Source: Candidatus Aminicenantes bacterium UBA1061 (GTDB lineage Bacteria > Acidobacteriota > Aminicenantia > Aminicenantales > Saccharicenantaceae). From it: 24,219 bases of DNA. Positions within the stretch are counted from its first letter, which is position 1; each line of letters opens with the position of its first letter. Below, piece after piece: positions 1 to 8,100 of this stretch. The DNA lies in the NCBI GenBank assembly GCA_002316315.1, contig DCDG01000008.1, forward strand, positions 1 to 24,219, read 5' to 3'. The position numbers and the translations under genes are program-made. The notes under the pieces were generated by a model. The model did no database searches. It had not been told where the DNA came from and worked only from the letters and a program-made list of their open reading frames with translations.

Positions 1-951
1 GAAGTTGACCGAAAAGAGTGGGCCCAGGGAGATAAGATTGTCCTGGCCACCGGGGCCAGTCCACTTCTCCCCGGCATTCCCGGTATTGACCGAAAGGGCG
101 TTTTCAGTCTAAGAACGCTCGATGATGCGCTCTCACTTCTAGAGTTTCTAGCCGGAGGGCCGGAGGTGGTTATCCTGGGCGGAGGCCTGCTTGGTTTGGA
201 AATTGGCCGGGCGATTCTTAAGCGGGGCCTAAAACAGGTGACTGTGGTTGAGTATTTCAACCGGCTCCTGCCCAGACAGCTGGATGAAATCGGTGCCAGG
301 CTTCTTCAGAGTCAGCTGGAAAAGATGGGTTTGAGATTTCTTCTGGGAAAAGAAGCAGTAGAAATTTCTGGCCAGGAAACGGTTAGCCAGGTCAAATTTA
401 AGGATGGCAGCTCGCTTTCGGCCGGGGCTGTGGTCATAGCCTCAGGCATCAAGCCCAGACTGGAGCTGGCTTCGACGGCCGAACTGGCTGTTAACCGGGG
501 TGTCCTGGTAGATGATTACCTTCAGACGAGCCAGCCAGGCATTTATGCGGCCGGGGATGTGTCTGAACACCGGGGACGCATTTACGGGCTAATTCCAGCG
601 GCCTTTGATCAGGCCAGGGTTGTGGCTTATAACCTGGCCGGACAGATCAAAAAATATGAAGGCACCGTTCCAGCTAATACACTTAAAGTTGCCGGGATTT
701 TTCTTACTTCTGCCGGTCAGATTTTACCGGAAGGGGAAGGCATTGAAGTTCTAACCAGACTGGATGAGGAACATGGACTTTATAAAAAGCTTGTCCTTAA
801 AGACGGCCAGCTGGTTGGTGCTATCTGGCTGGGCAGTAAAAAGGGCAGTGTGGAAATCACCCGGTTGGTTCAGGCCAGGAAGAATCCAGGTCCATATAAA
901 TCTGATTTGCTGGCTGATGATTTCGATTTTTCCAGGTTGAACAATCTGTAA
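1..951 (+). CDS. FAD/NAD(P)-dependent pyridine nucleotide-disulfide-type oxidoreductase (5' end outside window)
   Basis: The frame is open from base 1, so the gene starts before the window and 316 C-terminal residues are visible; the GTG at 166 lies inside the protein and is not the start. Visible order: the LATGASP stretch typical of the FAD domain (about residues 15-21), a second Rossmann motif VILGGGLLGLE (about 57-67) for NAD(P)H, an ASGIKP turn, then GIYAAGDV, the second FAD-contacting motif of this class, followed by a small C-terminal domain. This arrangement matches NADH oxidase, rubredoxin reductase and NirB-type flavoproteins that lack the redox-active CxxC of thioredoxin reductases. 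The likely role is cytosolic electron transfer from NAD(P)H to a small redox partner such as rubredoxin; the partner cannot be told from this fragment. A porin-like gene follows after 41 bases. The family is secure; the exact substrate is not. Confidence 0.85.
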   Translation, partial: EVDRKEWAQGDKIVLATGASPLLPGIPGIDRKGVFSLRTLDDALSLLEFLAGGPEVVILGGGLLGLEIGRAILKRGLKQVTVVEYFNRLLPRQLDEIGARLLQSQLEKMGLRFLLGKEAVEISGQETVSQVKFKDGSSLSAGAVVIASGIKPRLELASTAELAVNRGVLVDDYLQTSQPGIYAAGDVSEHRGRIYGLIPAAFDQARVVAYNLAGQIKKYEGTVPANTLKVAGIFLTSAGQILPEGEGIEVLTRLDEEHGLYKKLVLKDGQLVGAIWLGSKKGSVEITRLVQARKNPGPYKSDLLADDFDFSRLNNL

Positions 952-992
952 TATAACTGTTAAGAAATGATTAGAACAGAAAGGAGAAGGCC

Positions 993-2018
993 ATGAAAGT
1001 AACCAGACCTCTTCTCTGGCTGGCGCTCATCTTACTTCTGGCTGTCCGGCTGCCAGCGCAGGTTAAATTTAACGGTTATCTTTCTTTTGAATATTTAAAA
1101 AGCCAGAAAGATGGTTTTTATCCAGCAGGTACTTTTTCCAATCTCAATGGTGGGGCAGTGGTTTCAGGGGTACTGTCCGGTCCGTTGTCTTTTGCGGCGG
1201 AAGCTCTCTTTAACCAGAATGATAAGTTCTCTCTCCACCAGGCTTATGTCAATCTTCAGGCCAGTAATCTGTTCAGTTTTAAGATTGGACTTTTTGAGGT
1301 TCCTTTCGGGCGATTTAATCGCTATGCCCGGCCAGCCGAAAATGAAACTGTTTACCGGCCTTTGCCTTTTCATTTTTTCCCTTATCGCTGGTCGGATTTA
1401 GGTCTCAGCTGGGAAGGAAACTATTCCTTCATTTATTATTCAGTTTATGCCGTTAACGGTGTTTCTGCTGATGAAAATGGCTATCTGGAAGCGCCGGCTA
1501 AAGATATCAATAAAAATAAGGGTGTAGGGGGTAGACTGGCTTTTAGATTGGGCGAGGGGTTTGAGGCAGGCGGCTCATTTTACAGCGGGAAATATGACGA
1601 GACTAACTCCAAAAACATTCGTTTTGAGGGGTTTGATCTCATCTGGGTAACCATTGGTTGGGAAGTTAAAGGTGAATATGTCAGAACAGAAGTCAAACAC
1701 CCCTTTTTAAATCAAACCCTCGACTTTGATGGCTACTATTTTACTCTTGTTATGTTTTTTAATAGATTCAAGCCATATTTCAGTTATCAGTATTCAATGC
1801 TGCCCGACTCAAGACTCGACGATGAACACGCCCTGCCTTTTAATGTTTTGATCGAGTCAATGGTTAAAAAGGACAGGAAAGCCATCGGGTTTAAGTGGGA
1901 TTTTCTGGATAATTTTTATGCTAAATTCGAATTTGACTGGAATAAGGAAAAAAGTCTCGATAAAGAATTGCAGTTAAAAGATAACAGCTATTCTATTCAA
2001 CTCGGGTTTGTTTTTTAA
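993..2018 (+). CDS. Outer-membrane porin-like beta-barrel protein
   Basis: 341 residues. The N-terminus is a signal peptide: basic MKVTR, a hydrophobic core, then a likely signal peptidase cut after LPA or PAQ near residue 22. The mature part alternates aromatic and polar residues as in transmembrane beta strands and ends in GFVF, the C-terminal phenylalanine used for outer-membrane insertion. The stretch KIGLFEVPFGRFN resembles the conserved part of OprP/OprO-like (phosphate-selective porin-like) proteins, so it is probably a channel for small anions or general solutes; specificity cannot be read. The start is supported by AAGGAGAAGG at 981-990. It lies 41 bases after the oxidoreductase and 94 bases before purA. 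It could be another small barrel family; the barrel itself is likely. Confidence 0.75.
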   Translation: MKVTRPLLWLALILLLAVRLPAQVKFNGYLSFEYLKSQKDGFYPAGTFSNLNGGAVVSGVLSGPLSFAAEALFNQNDKFSLHQAYVNLQASNLFSFKIGLFEVPFGRFNRYARPAENETVYRPLPFHFFPYRWSDLGLSWEGNYSFIYYSVYAVNGVSADENGYLEAPAKDINKNKGVGGRLAFRLGEGFEAGGSFYSGKYDETNSKNIRFEGFDLIWVTIGWEVKGEYVRTEVKHPFLNQTLDFDGYYFTLVMFFNRFKPYFSYQYSMLPDSRLDDEHALPFNVLIESMVKKDRKAIGFKWDFLDNFYAKFEFDWNKEKSLDKELQLKDNSYSIQLGFVF

Positions 2019-2022
2019 AGGC

Positions 2023-2058
2023 TTTAAGGTTCTCTCCAAATCTGATAGAATGCATTCT
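2023..2058 (+). promoter_or_regulatory. Possible purA promoter with a 12-bp palindrome
   Basis: The 94-base gap before purA holds a perfect 12-base palindrome, AGAATGCATTCT (2047-2058). A -10-like TAGAAT (2046-2051) overlaps it, with only a poor -35 match (TTTAAG, 2023-2028) 17 bases upstream. A repressor or activator binding here would cover the -10 box. This is pattern-only evidence. Confidence 0.3.
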
Positions 2059-2112
2059 GTTTGGACGCGACCTGGCGAATCAGACAGATCAATTTGAGGA
2101 TGGTAAGTTAAA

Positions 2113-3444
2113 ATGAATAATCTTCTGGTTATTGGTACGCAGTGGGGTGACGAGGGAAAAGGCAAGGTAGTTGATTTTTTAGCCCCGGCCTTTGATATTA
2201 TCGCCAGATATCAGGGCGGTCATAATGCTGGCCATACTGTTTACCTGGAAGGCAAGAAAATCGTCCTGCATTTAATTCCATCCGGTATTCTTCACCCGGA
2301 TAAGATTGGTGTTATCGGCAATGGCCTGGTGATCGATCCAGGCTCCTTTTTTAAGGAGCTGGATGATTTAAAATCAATCGGTGTAGAGGTCAATGAAAAA
2401 AGGCTGGCTGTCAGCCGCTCAGCCCACGTCATCATGCCTTATCATCCACGGCTGGAAAAGATAAGTGAAGCCCAACGCGGAAAAAAGATGATTGGCACGA
2501 CCTGCCGGGGTATTGGCCCCTGCTATGAAGATAAGGCTGCCCGTTGGGGAATCCGCATCGGAGACCTCCTCGAGCCAGAGATTCTCCGGGAAAAGATTGA
2601 GGAGAATCTGGCGGTCAAAAACAAAATATTTGAAGCTTTTGGCCAGCCAACCCTTGAGGCCGGGCCAATTTATGAGCAATATAGAAAGTTCGGCGAAGGG
2701 CTGGCCCCTTTTGTTAAAGATGTTTCAGCCTTCCTCTATCAGCAGGTTAAGGCCGGTAAATCAATTCTATTTGAAGGGGCGCAGGGTGTCCTTCTGGATC
2801 TTGATCACGGCACCTATCCTTATGTAACCTCATCCAGCTCGACGGCTGGAGGTGTGGCTACCGGTCTGGGCCTCAGCCCAAAACAGATAACAGGTATTCT
2901 CGGTATTACTAAAGCTTATGCGACCAGGGTAGGTAGTGGCCCTTTCCCCACTGAACTCAAGGATGAGACGGGAGCGCTACTGGCCAGAAAAGGCGATGAA
3001 TTCGGGGCAACTACCGGCCGGCCGCGAAGATGTGGCTGGTTCGATGCCGTGGCTGCCCGTTATTCCTGCCGGATTAACGGTGTTGACCTCCTGGCGCTGA
3101 CCAAACCAGATGTGCTCGAAGGCCTGTCTGAAATCAAAGCCTGTTATGCTTATGAATATAAGGGTTCGAAACTAAAGGATTTCCTGGCTGATCCCCATGT
3201 GCTGGACAAGGTCCAGCCTGTCTACCGGACTTTTCCTGTCTGGGAAGATTCGATTCAGCACTTAAGTAATGAGGACAAGCTTCCTGCCGGGTTTAACGAT
3301 TATGTCAAGTGGCTGGAGGATGAGCTGGAAATTCCAGTCGGGATTATTTCAACCGGCGTGGCAAGAGAAGACATCATTTATATTAAGGAGAAATGCAGCC
3401 GCCTCCTGGGAGCTCAGGCTGAAAAATTGTTTGGCAAGCATTAA
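2113..3444 (+). CDS. purA: Adenylosuccinate synthetase
   Basis: 443 residues, close to the usual length. It makes adenylosuccinate from IMP, aspartate and GTP, the first step from IMP to AMP, in the cytosol. The N-terminal GTP-binding loop WGDEGKGK is intact, with the catalytic aspartate at residue 13. GGHNAGH follows, with the catalytic histidine at residue 41, the same numbers as in the E. coli enzyme. Further family motifs include GTTCRGIGPCYEDK, FEGAQGVLLDLDHGTYPYVTSS and TTGRPRRCGWFD. The start ATG has only a weak GAGGA upstream, but the protein begins directly with the conserved strand, so the start is reliable. alr follows after 52 bases, suggesting co-transcription. Nothing unusual. 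Confidence 0.98.
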   Translation: MNNLLVIGTQWGDEGKGKVVDFLAPAFDIIARYQGGHNAGHTVYLEGKKIVLHLIPSGILHPDKIGVIGNGLVIDPGSFFKELDDLKSIGVEVNEKRLAVSRSAHVIMPYHPRLEKISEAQRGKKMIGTTCRGIGPCYEDKAARWGIRIGDLLEPEILREKIEENLAVKNKIFEAFGQPTLEAGPIYEQYRKFGEGLAPFVKDVSAFLYQQVKAGKSILFEGAQGVLLDLDHGTYPYVTSSSSTAGGVATGLGLSPKQITGILGITKAYATRVGSGPFPTELKDETGALLARKGDEFGATTGRPRRCGWFDAVAARYSCRINGVDLLALTKPDVLEGLSEIKACYAYEYKGSKLKDFLADPHVLDKVQPVYRTFPVWEDSIQHLSNEDKLPAGFNDYVKWLEDELEIPVGIISTGVAREDIIYIKEKCSRLLGAQAEKLFGKH

Positions 3445-3496
3445 AATAAATCCGGAATAAATTCGAACAGGGCTATTTGAATTCTGAGCAGAGTAA

Positions 3497-4645
3497 ATGA
3501 AAGCTGGCAACGGAATGATTCAGTGGGTGGAAATAGACAGGAAAGCCTTCTTTAACAATTTAGACGAATTTAAAAAACGCCTTGGCCGGACAGAAGTCAT
3601 GGCTGTGGTTAAAGCTAATGCCTATGGCCATGGCCTGCTGGAAATAGCCAGACTGTCCCGCGAAGCAGGCCTCAACTGGCTGGGAGTAAACAGCCTGGAA
3701 GAAGGCTTGACCCTCAGGCGGGCAGGCTTTAATCAGAAAATACTCATTCTTGGCTATGTCTCCCTTGATCAAGCTGAAGCGGCGGTTGAGGCCGACCTGA
3801 GGTGTGTCGCTTATAACCTGGAAAATCTGAAAGCTTTAGCCCGGGCTGCCCGGCGGCTGCAAAAAAGAGCTATTATTCATCTGAAAGTAGAAACCGGTAC
3901 CAACCGGCAGGGAATTCCTGTTAAACAACTGGGGAGTATAGTCAGGGAAATAAAAAAATTGCCAGAAATAGAAGTAGAGGGGGTCAGTTCCCATTTTGCC
4001 AATATTGAAGATACAACTGATGATTATTATCCAAAACGTCAACTGGCTAATTTTATAGAGGCTGTCCATTTTCTTGAAGAAAACGGACAGGTTATTCCTG
4101 TCAAGCATCTGGCCTGTTCAGCAGCAGCTATCCTGTTTCCTGAAACTTTCTTTGATCTGGCCAGAATTGGTCTCGGGCTCTATGGGCTGTGGCCATCAAA
4201 AGAAACGCTGATTTCCTGTCAGCAAAGAGGTCAGGAACCATTAAAACTGAAACCTGTCTTAAGCTGGCGGACAAAAGTCGCTCAGATTAAAACGGTTCCG
4301 GCCGGATCATATATCGGCTATGGCTGCACCTACCGCACGACGAGAAGAAGCCAACTGGCTGTGATTCCAGTCGGCTATTATGATGGCTATGACCGTTCAC
4401 TTTCTAATGCCGCTTATGTTCTGATTAAAGGACATAGAGCCCAGGTTCGTGGTCGGGTCTGCATGGATTTTATTATGGCTGACATTACTGATATTCCTGG
4501 CGTCGAACTGGAAGACAGGGTGACGCTCCTCGGGACCGATGGCCGGGAAAAAATCACTGCCGAACAATTGGCCAGTCTGGCCGGAACGATTAATTATGAA
4601 ATTGTCACCCGGATTAACCAGCTTATTCCCAGGGTTATAGTCTAA
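3497..4645 (+). CDS. alr: Alanine racemase (PLP-dependent)
   Basis: 382 residues, normal for the family. It interconverts L- and D-alanine to supply peptidoglycan synthesis. The N-terminal TIM-barrel part carries MAVVKANAYGHG with the PLP-binding lysine at residue 39. The C-terminal domain carries YIGYGCTYRT, whose Tyr275 should be the second catalytic base, followed by VGYYDGYDR and GRVCMDFIM. The start is uncertain: ATG 3497 has no clear ribosome-binding site, and an in-frame ATG at 3515, just before the conserved IQWVEIDRKAF segment, could be used instead. A strong AGGAGGTG for the next gene begins four bases after the stop codon, so the two are probably co-transcribed. Confidence 0.96.
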   Translation: MKAGNGMIQWVEIDRKAFFNNLDEFKKRLGRTEVMAVVKANAYGHGLLEIARLSREAGLNWLGVNSLEEGLTLRRAGFNQKILILGYVSLDQAEAAVEADLRCVAYNLENLKALARAARRLQKRAIIHLKVETGTNRQGIPVKQLGSIVREIKKLPEIEVEGVSSHFANIEDTTDDYYPKRQLANFIEAVHFLEENGQVIPVKHLACSAAAILFPETFFDLARIGLGLYGLWPSKETLISCQQRGQEPLKLKPVLSWRTKVAQIKTVPAGSYIGYGCTYRTTRRSQLAVIPVGYYDGYDRSLSNAAYVLIKGHRAQVRGRVCMDFIMADITDIPGVELEDRVTLLGTDGREKITAEQLASLAGTINYEIVTRINQLIPRVIV

Positions 4646-4665
4646 ATGAGGAGGTGAATAAAGAG

Positions 4666-5085
4666 ATGAATAAATTGGATAATAAATTAGATTTAAGAAC
4701 AGGCAGGCTAACACCTGAACAGGTCGATCTCATTCTGAGAGCTTTGCCTGTAGATGTTTCCTTTGTGGACGAGAATGATACCATCGTCTATTATTCTGAA
4801 AAGAAAAGAATTTTTGTCCGTGTGCCAGCCGTCATAGGCCGGAAGGTGCAAAACTGTCACCCGGCCAAAAGCGTGGGGGTGGTGGAGAAAATTCTAAAAG
4901 CCTTTAAATCAGGAGAAAAAGACACAGCTGAGTTCTGGCTGGAAACCGGGGGCCGCTTTATTCATATCAGATATTATGCTCTCCGGGATGAAGGTGGAGA
5001 ATACCGTGGATGTCTGGAAGTCAGCCAGGATGTAACCGATATCAGGCAACTCCAGGGTCAGCGCCGCCTGCTTGACTGGGAATAA
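4666..5085 (+). CDS. Stand-alone PAS domain protein (DUF438 C-terminal / PAS_10 type)
   Basis: 139 residues from the chosen start. A GTG at 4654 is in frame, but it is part of the perfect ribosome-binding site AGGAGGTG (4649-4656), so ATG 4666, nine bases downstream, is the better start. The protein is one PAS domain: SFVDENDTIVYYS, then the family hallmark QNCHPAKS, FKSGEKDTAEFW, IHIRYYALRD and a terminal EVSQDVTDI. In known proteins this domain sits at the C-terminus of DUF438 proteins, often with a hemerythrin-like domain, and is thought to sense redox state or a ligand. Here no hemerythrin, kinase or DNA-binding part is present and there is no signal peptide, so it is probably a cytosolic sensor acting on an unlinked partner. 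It begins 20 bases after the alr stop. Confidence 0.82.
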   Translation: MNKLDNKLDLRTGRLTPEQVDLILRALPVDVSFVDENDTIVYYSEKKRIFVRVPAVIGRKVQNCHPAKSVGVVEKILKAFKSGEKDTAEFWLETGGRFIHIRYYALRDEGGEYRGCLEVSQDVTDIRQLQGQRRLLDWE

Positions 5086-5101
5086 ATGCGAAATGATTAG
5101 T

Positions 5102-5131
5102 TTGCCTAAAACCTTAAAATAAGTTTAAAAT
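5102..5131 (+). promoter_or_regulatory. Candidate sigma70-type promoter for a leaderless TamB-TamA transcript
   Basis: TTGCCT (5102-5107) and TAAAAT (5126-5131) are 18 bases apart and resemble -35 and -10 boxes. The -10 box ends only seven bases before ATG 5139, so transcription would start at about the start codon itself. ATG 5139 has no ribosome-binding site upstream, as expected for a leaderless message. The AGGAG-like run at 5147-5160 is inside the gene with no usable in-frame start after it. Confidence 0.35.
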
Positions 5132-5138
5132 ATGAACT

Positions 5139-8100
5139 ATGAATGAAGGAGAAAAGGAGGGCAAAAAACACAGGCTGCCGCGCGGGGTAAAAATTTCTGC
5201 CTGGGTAGTCGGTGGGATTTTAGCCTTTCTACTCCTGATCATCCTTCTGGTCGGTACTCCTCCTGGTGGTCGGCTTATCTTAAAACAGGCTGGAAAATGG
5301 CTGGAGAATAAAGCCGGTTACCACCTCGAAGCCAACAGCCTAAAGGTTAATCTTTTTCGACTTAAAATCACCTTAACTGATCTCAGACTCCAGTCAATTG
5401 CCCCGGGAGAACTGCCTTCAGGTTCTTTAGCCTGTGATCGGCTTGCTGTCCAATCTGCCTGGTCAACTCTTATCGGCGGCCCAATCAGAATAAAAAATCT
5501 TGAAATAAAAAAACCAAGAGTTTCTTTACAATCTGTGCCGCCGGCAGCTGGAGTTGCTGAGGAAAAGACAGCAGATGAATTGCCGCCGGCTCCAGGCAAC
5601 CAGGCGGCCAGACCTCTGTCATTGCGCCTCGACCATTTTCTTCTGGAAGATGGAGAATTTTCCTATCAGGATGAGCCCGGGCAGCTAACCGCCAGCTTGA
5701 ACGGGATTGAGGTGGCTATCACATTTGACACGCCAAGCAACTCTCACCTGGTTGAAATTCAAGCAGGAAAAGGCAGCCTTCAATTTAGCCAGAGGCAGCT
5801 AGATCTGAACTCTATAAGATTGAAGGTGGCAGTCACGGACCAGAAGATAAAAATGGAAGACCTGAGCCTGATAACCCCCGGTTCAGGAATTTTCGCTTCA
5901 GGTGAAATTAATGATTATCTGAATAAGCCGGTCTTTAACCTTGATACTTCGGGAAAGATTAACCTGTCAGAAATTAATGCTTTAGCTGGCCCGCCTGATG
6001 CCTTTGCTGGCCTGGTCAGCTGGAACTTAAAAGCCTCAGGAGAAGTGGAGGCACCGCTGGTTGAAGGCGAAATAACCGGCTCGGAATTAAGACTTATGAG
6101 TCTGTCCGACATAGATCTGAAAGCTGTTCTCGAACCGGAAGCTGATTCATCCACCAGAATCAAAGCTGGAATCGACCTGACTGAGGGCTCAATAGGGATT
6201 GAGGCGAGCCTGCCCCGGGCTTTAGAAGGTGCTTTTTCAGGCCGACTGGATTTTAAAAAGCTTCCTCTTAAGGATATGGCTGTTCTCCTGCCTGATTTAC
6301 CGGTCATACCGAATTGTCTGCTTAACGGCTATCTTACGCTGAGCGGGCCAGAAATTAACCTTCAGAAAATGAAAGCACAGGGTGAGCTGCACCTTGAGGC
6401 GCCAGAAAAGGCAGGTGAGATCACTACCACCGGTCCGCCCCTTTTACCAATAACTGCAAATATAAAAGCCTCCCTGGCGGACGGGGAGATAACTCTTTCT
6501 GAATTTAATCTTCAGACTTTAGATATAAATTTAAGTCTTAAAGCTAAAGCTACTGACCTGAAAAAAATCTCAGGCCAGTTGACCCTGGAGATGGATGAAC
6601 TCAGCCAGACCATTAATTCTTTAAAAGCTTCAGGTCTTGATAGGGGCTGGCCTGAACTGGCGGCCGGCCTGAACAATCTGCCAGACATCAAAGGAGCTTT
6701 GAAACTGGAAGCCAGAGTATCAGGCACCCTTGATCGTCCTGAGTTTGAACTGGACCTTGGGGCAGAAAATCTATCTTTAGAAAATCTAAGTATGCCCGCA
6801 GTTAAAATAAAAGCCGGTGGCGATCTAAACAGCTTTGACCTGCATCAGCTCGAAGCAGATTTAAAAGAAGGTCAGATCAGGGTCACGGGCCGTCTGGCCA
6901 GGCCTGCCGGTCGTCCCTCTTCTGCCTTCAGCCTAGAGGGCAAAGTCGAGCTGATCGAAATTAACTTAGCTCAGGCGGCCGATTTTCTAGGTGAGAGTTA
7001 TAAAAGTTATCTTAACGGTTTCCTTTCCGGCTCGATTTCAGCTTCGGGTCATTTAAACGCTGTTCAATCGCAGTTTAATTTAACTGTAGATCATCCTCAG
7101 CTTCAAAAACTGAAACTTGATACGTTGCACATCCGGGGTGAATATATCAACGATGAAATAAAGCTGGAGGAGTTGCTGGTGGCCTGGCCTGGAGGTCAAA
7201 TTGCTGGCCGTTTGGGCTTTACACCGGCCAGCGGCGAAATCATGGCAGATCTGAGCGGTGAGAAACTGAAGGCCAGTTATTTTAGCTCTTTTCTGCCCGC
7301 CCTGACAGCCGGCGATCTTGATTTTAAACTGGTTGCTTCCGGTCCCTATCTAACTCCGGTGGCAGATTTAAAACTGGTAGGCCAGGGCTTGATGATTGGG
7401 CAATTCTGGTTTCCTTATGTTGAGTTTGGAGTCAAAGCTGATGGCCAGAAGGCCCTGGCCAATTTCAATGTTCCCCGCTTTAATCTTAATCTTGACAGCC
7501 AGCTTGAACTGGCCCAGCCTTACTTTTTAACCGGACAGATGACGATTAAAGAGCTACCCCTGGCTAATCTGGCCGGGATTCTTCCGACCGTCGAGGAGGA
7601 AGTGCCGGAGGTGGCTATTACCGCCAGTTTAAATTTTTCTCTTCCTCTGACCAAACCTGAAGAGGTTCAGGCTGAGTTTAGATTCGAAAATTTTGATTTT
7701 GCCGGAGTGTCTGCTTTTCTACCATCTCTCAAAGAAATGAATCCGGGTGGTGGGGCCAATGGCTCAATAAAATTAAATGGGTTCTCGCCTGATCTGACCG
7801 CAACCAACCTCAACCTGGAAATACCCGAACTCAACCTTACACTTAACAACGTCCCGATTAAGAATGATGGGCCTCTGAGCCTTCGCTTAAAGGACAGGGT
7901 TTTGGAGATAGACAACTTTAGCCTGTTTGCTCCCCATTCCCGGATTAAATTGATAGGGAAGTCTGAAATTAAGGAACTGGCTGACCCGGGCCTTGATTTT
8001 TTGCTCACCGGCCAGCTCAATCTTGAGGATATTAATCCTTGGTTATCAGGGATGTCGGCTGGCGGCAGAAGTGATTTTCAGGCCAGTTTACAAGGCACTC

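Noticed and set aside
5132..5146. Five-codon mini-ORF overlapping the fusion start
   Set aside because: No ribosome-binding site and trivial length; expected by chance in an A/T-rich gap.
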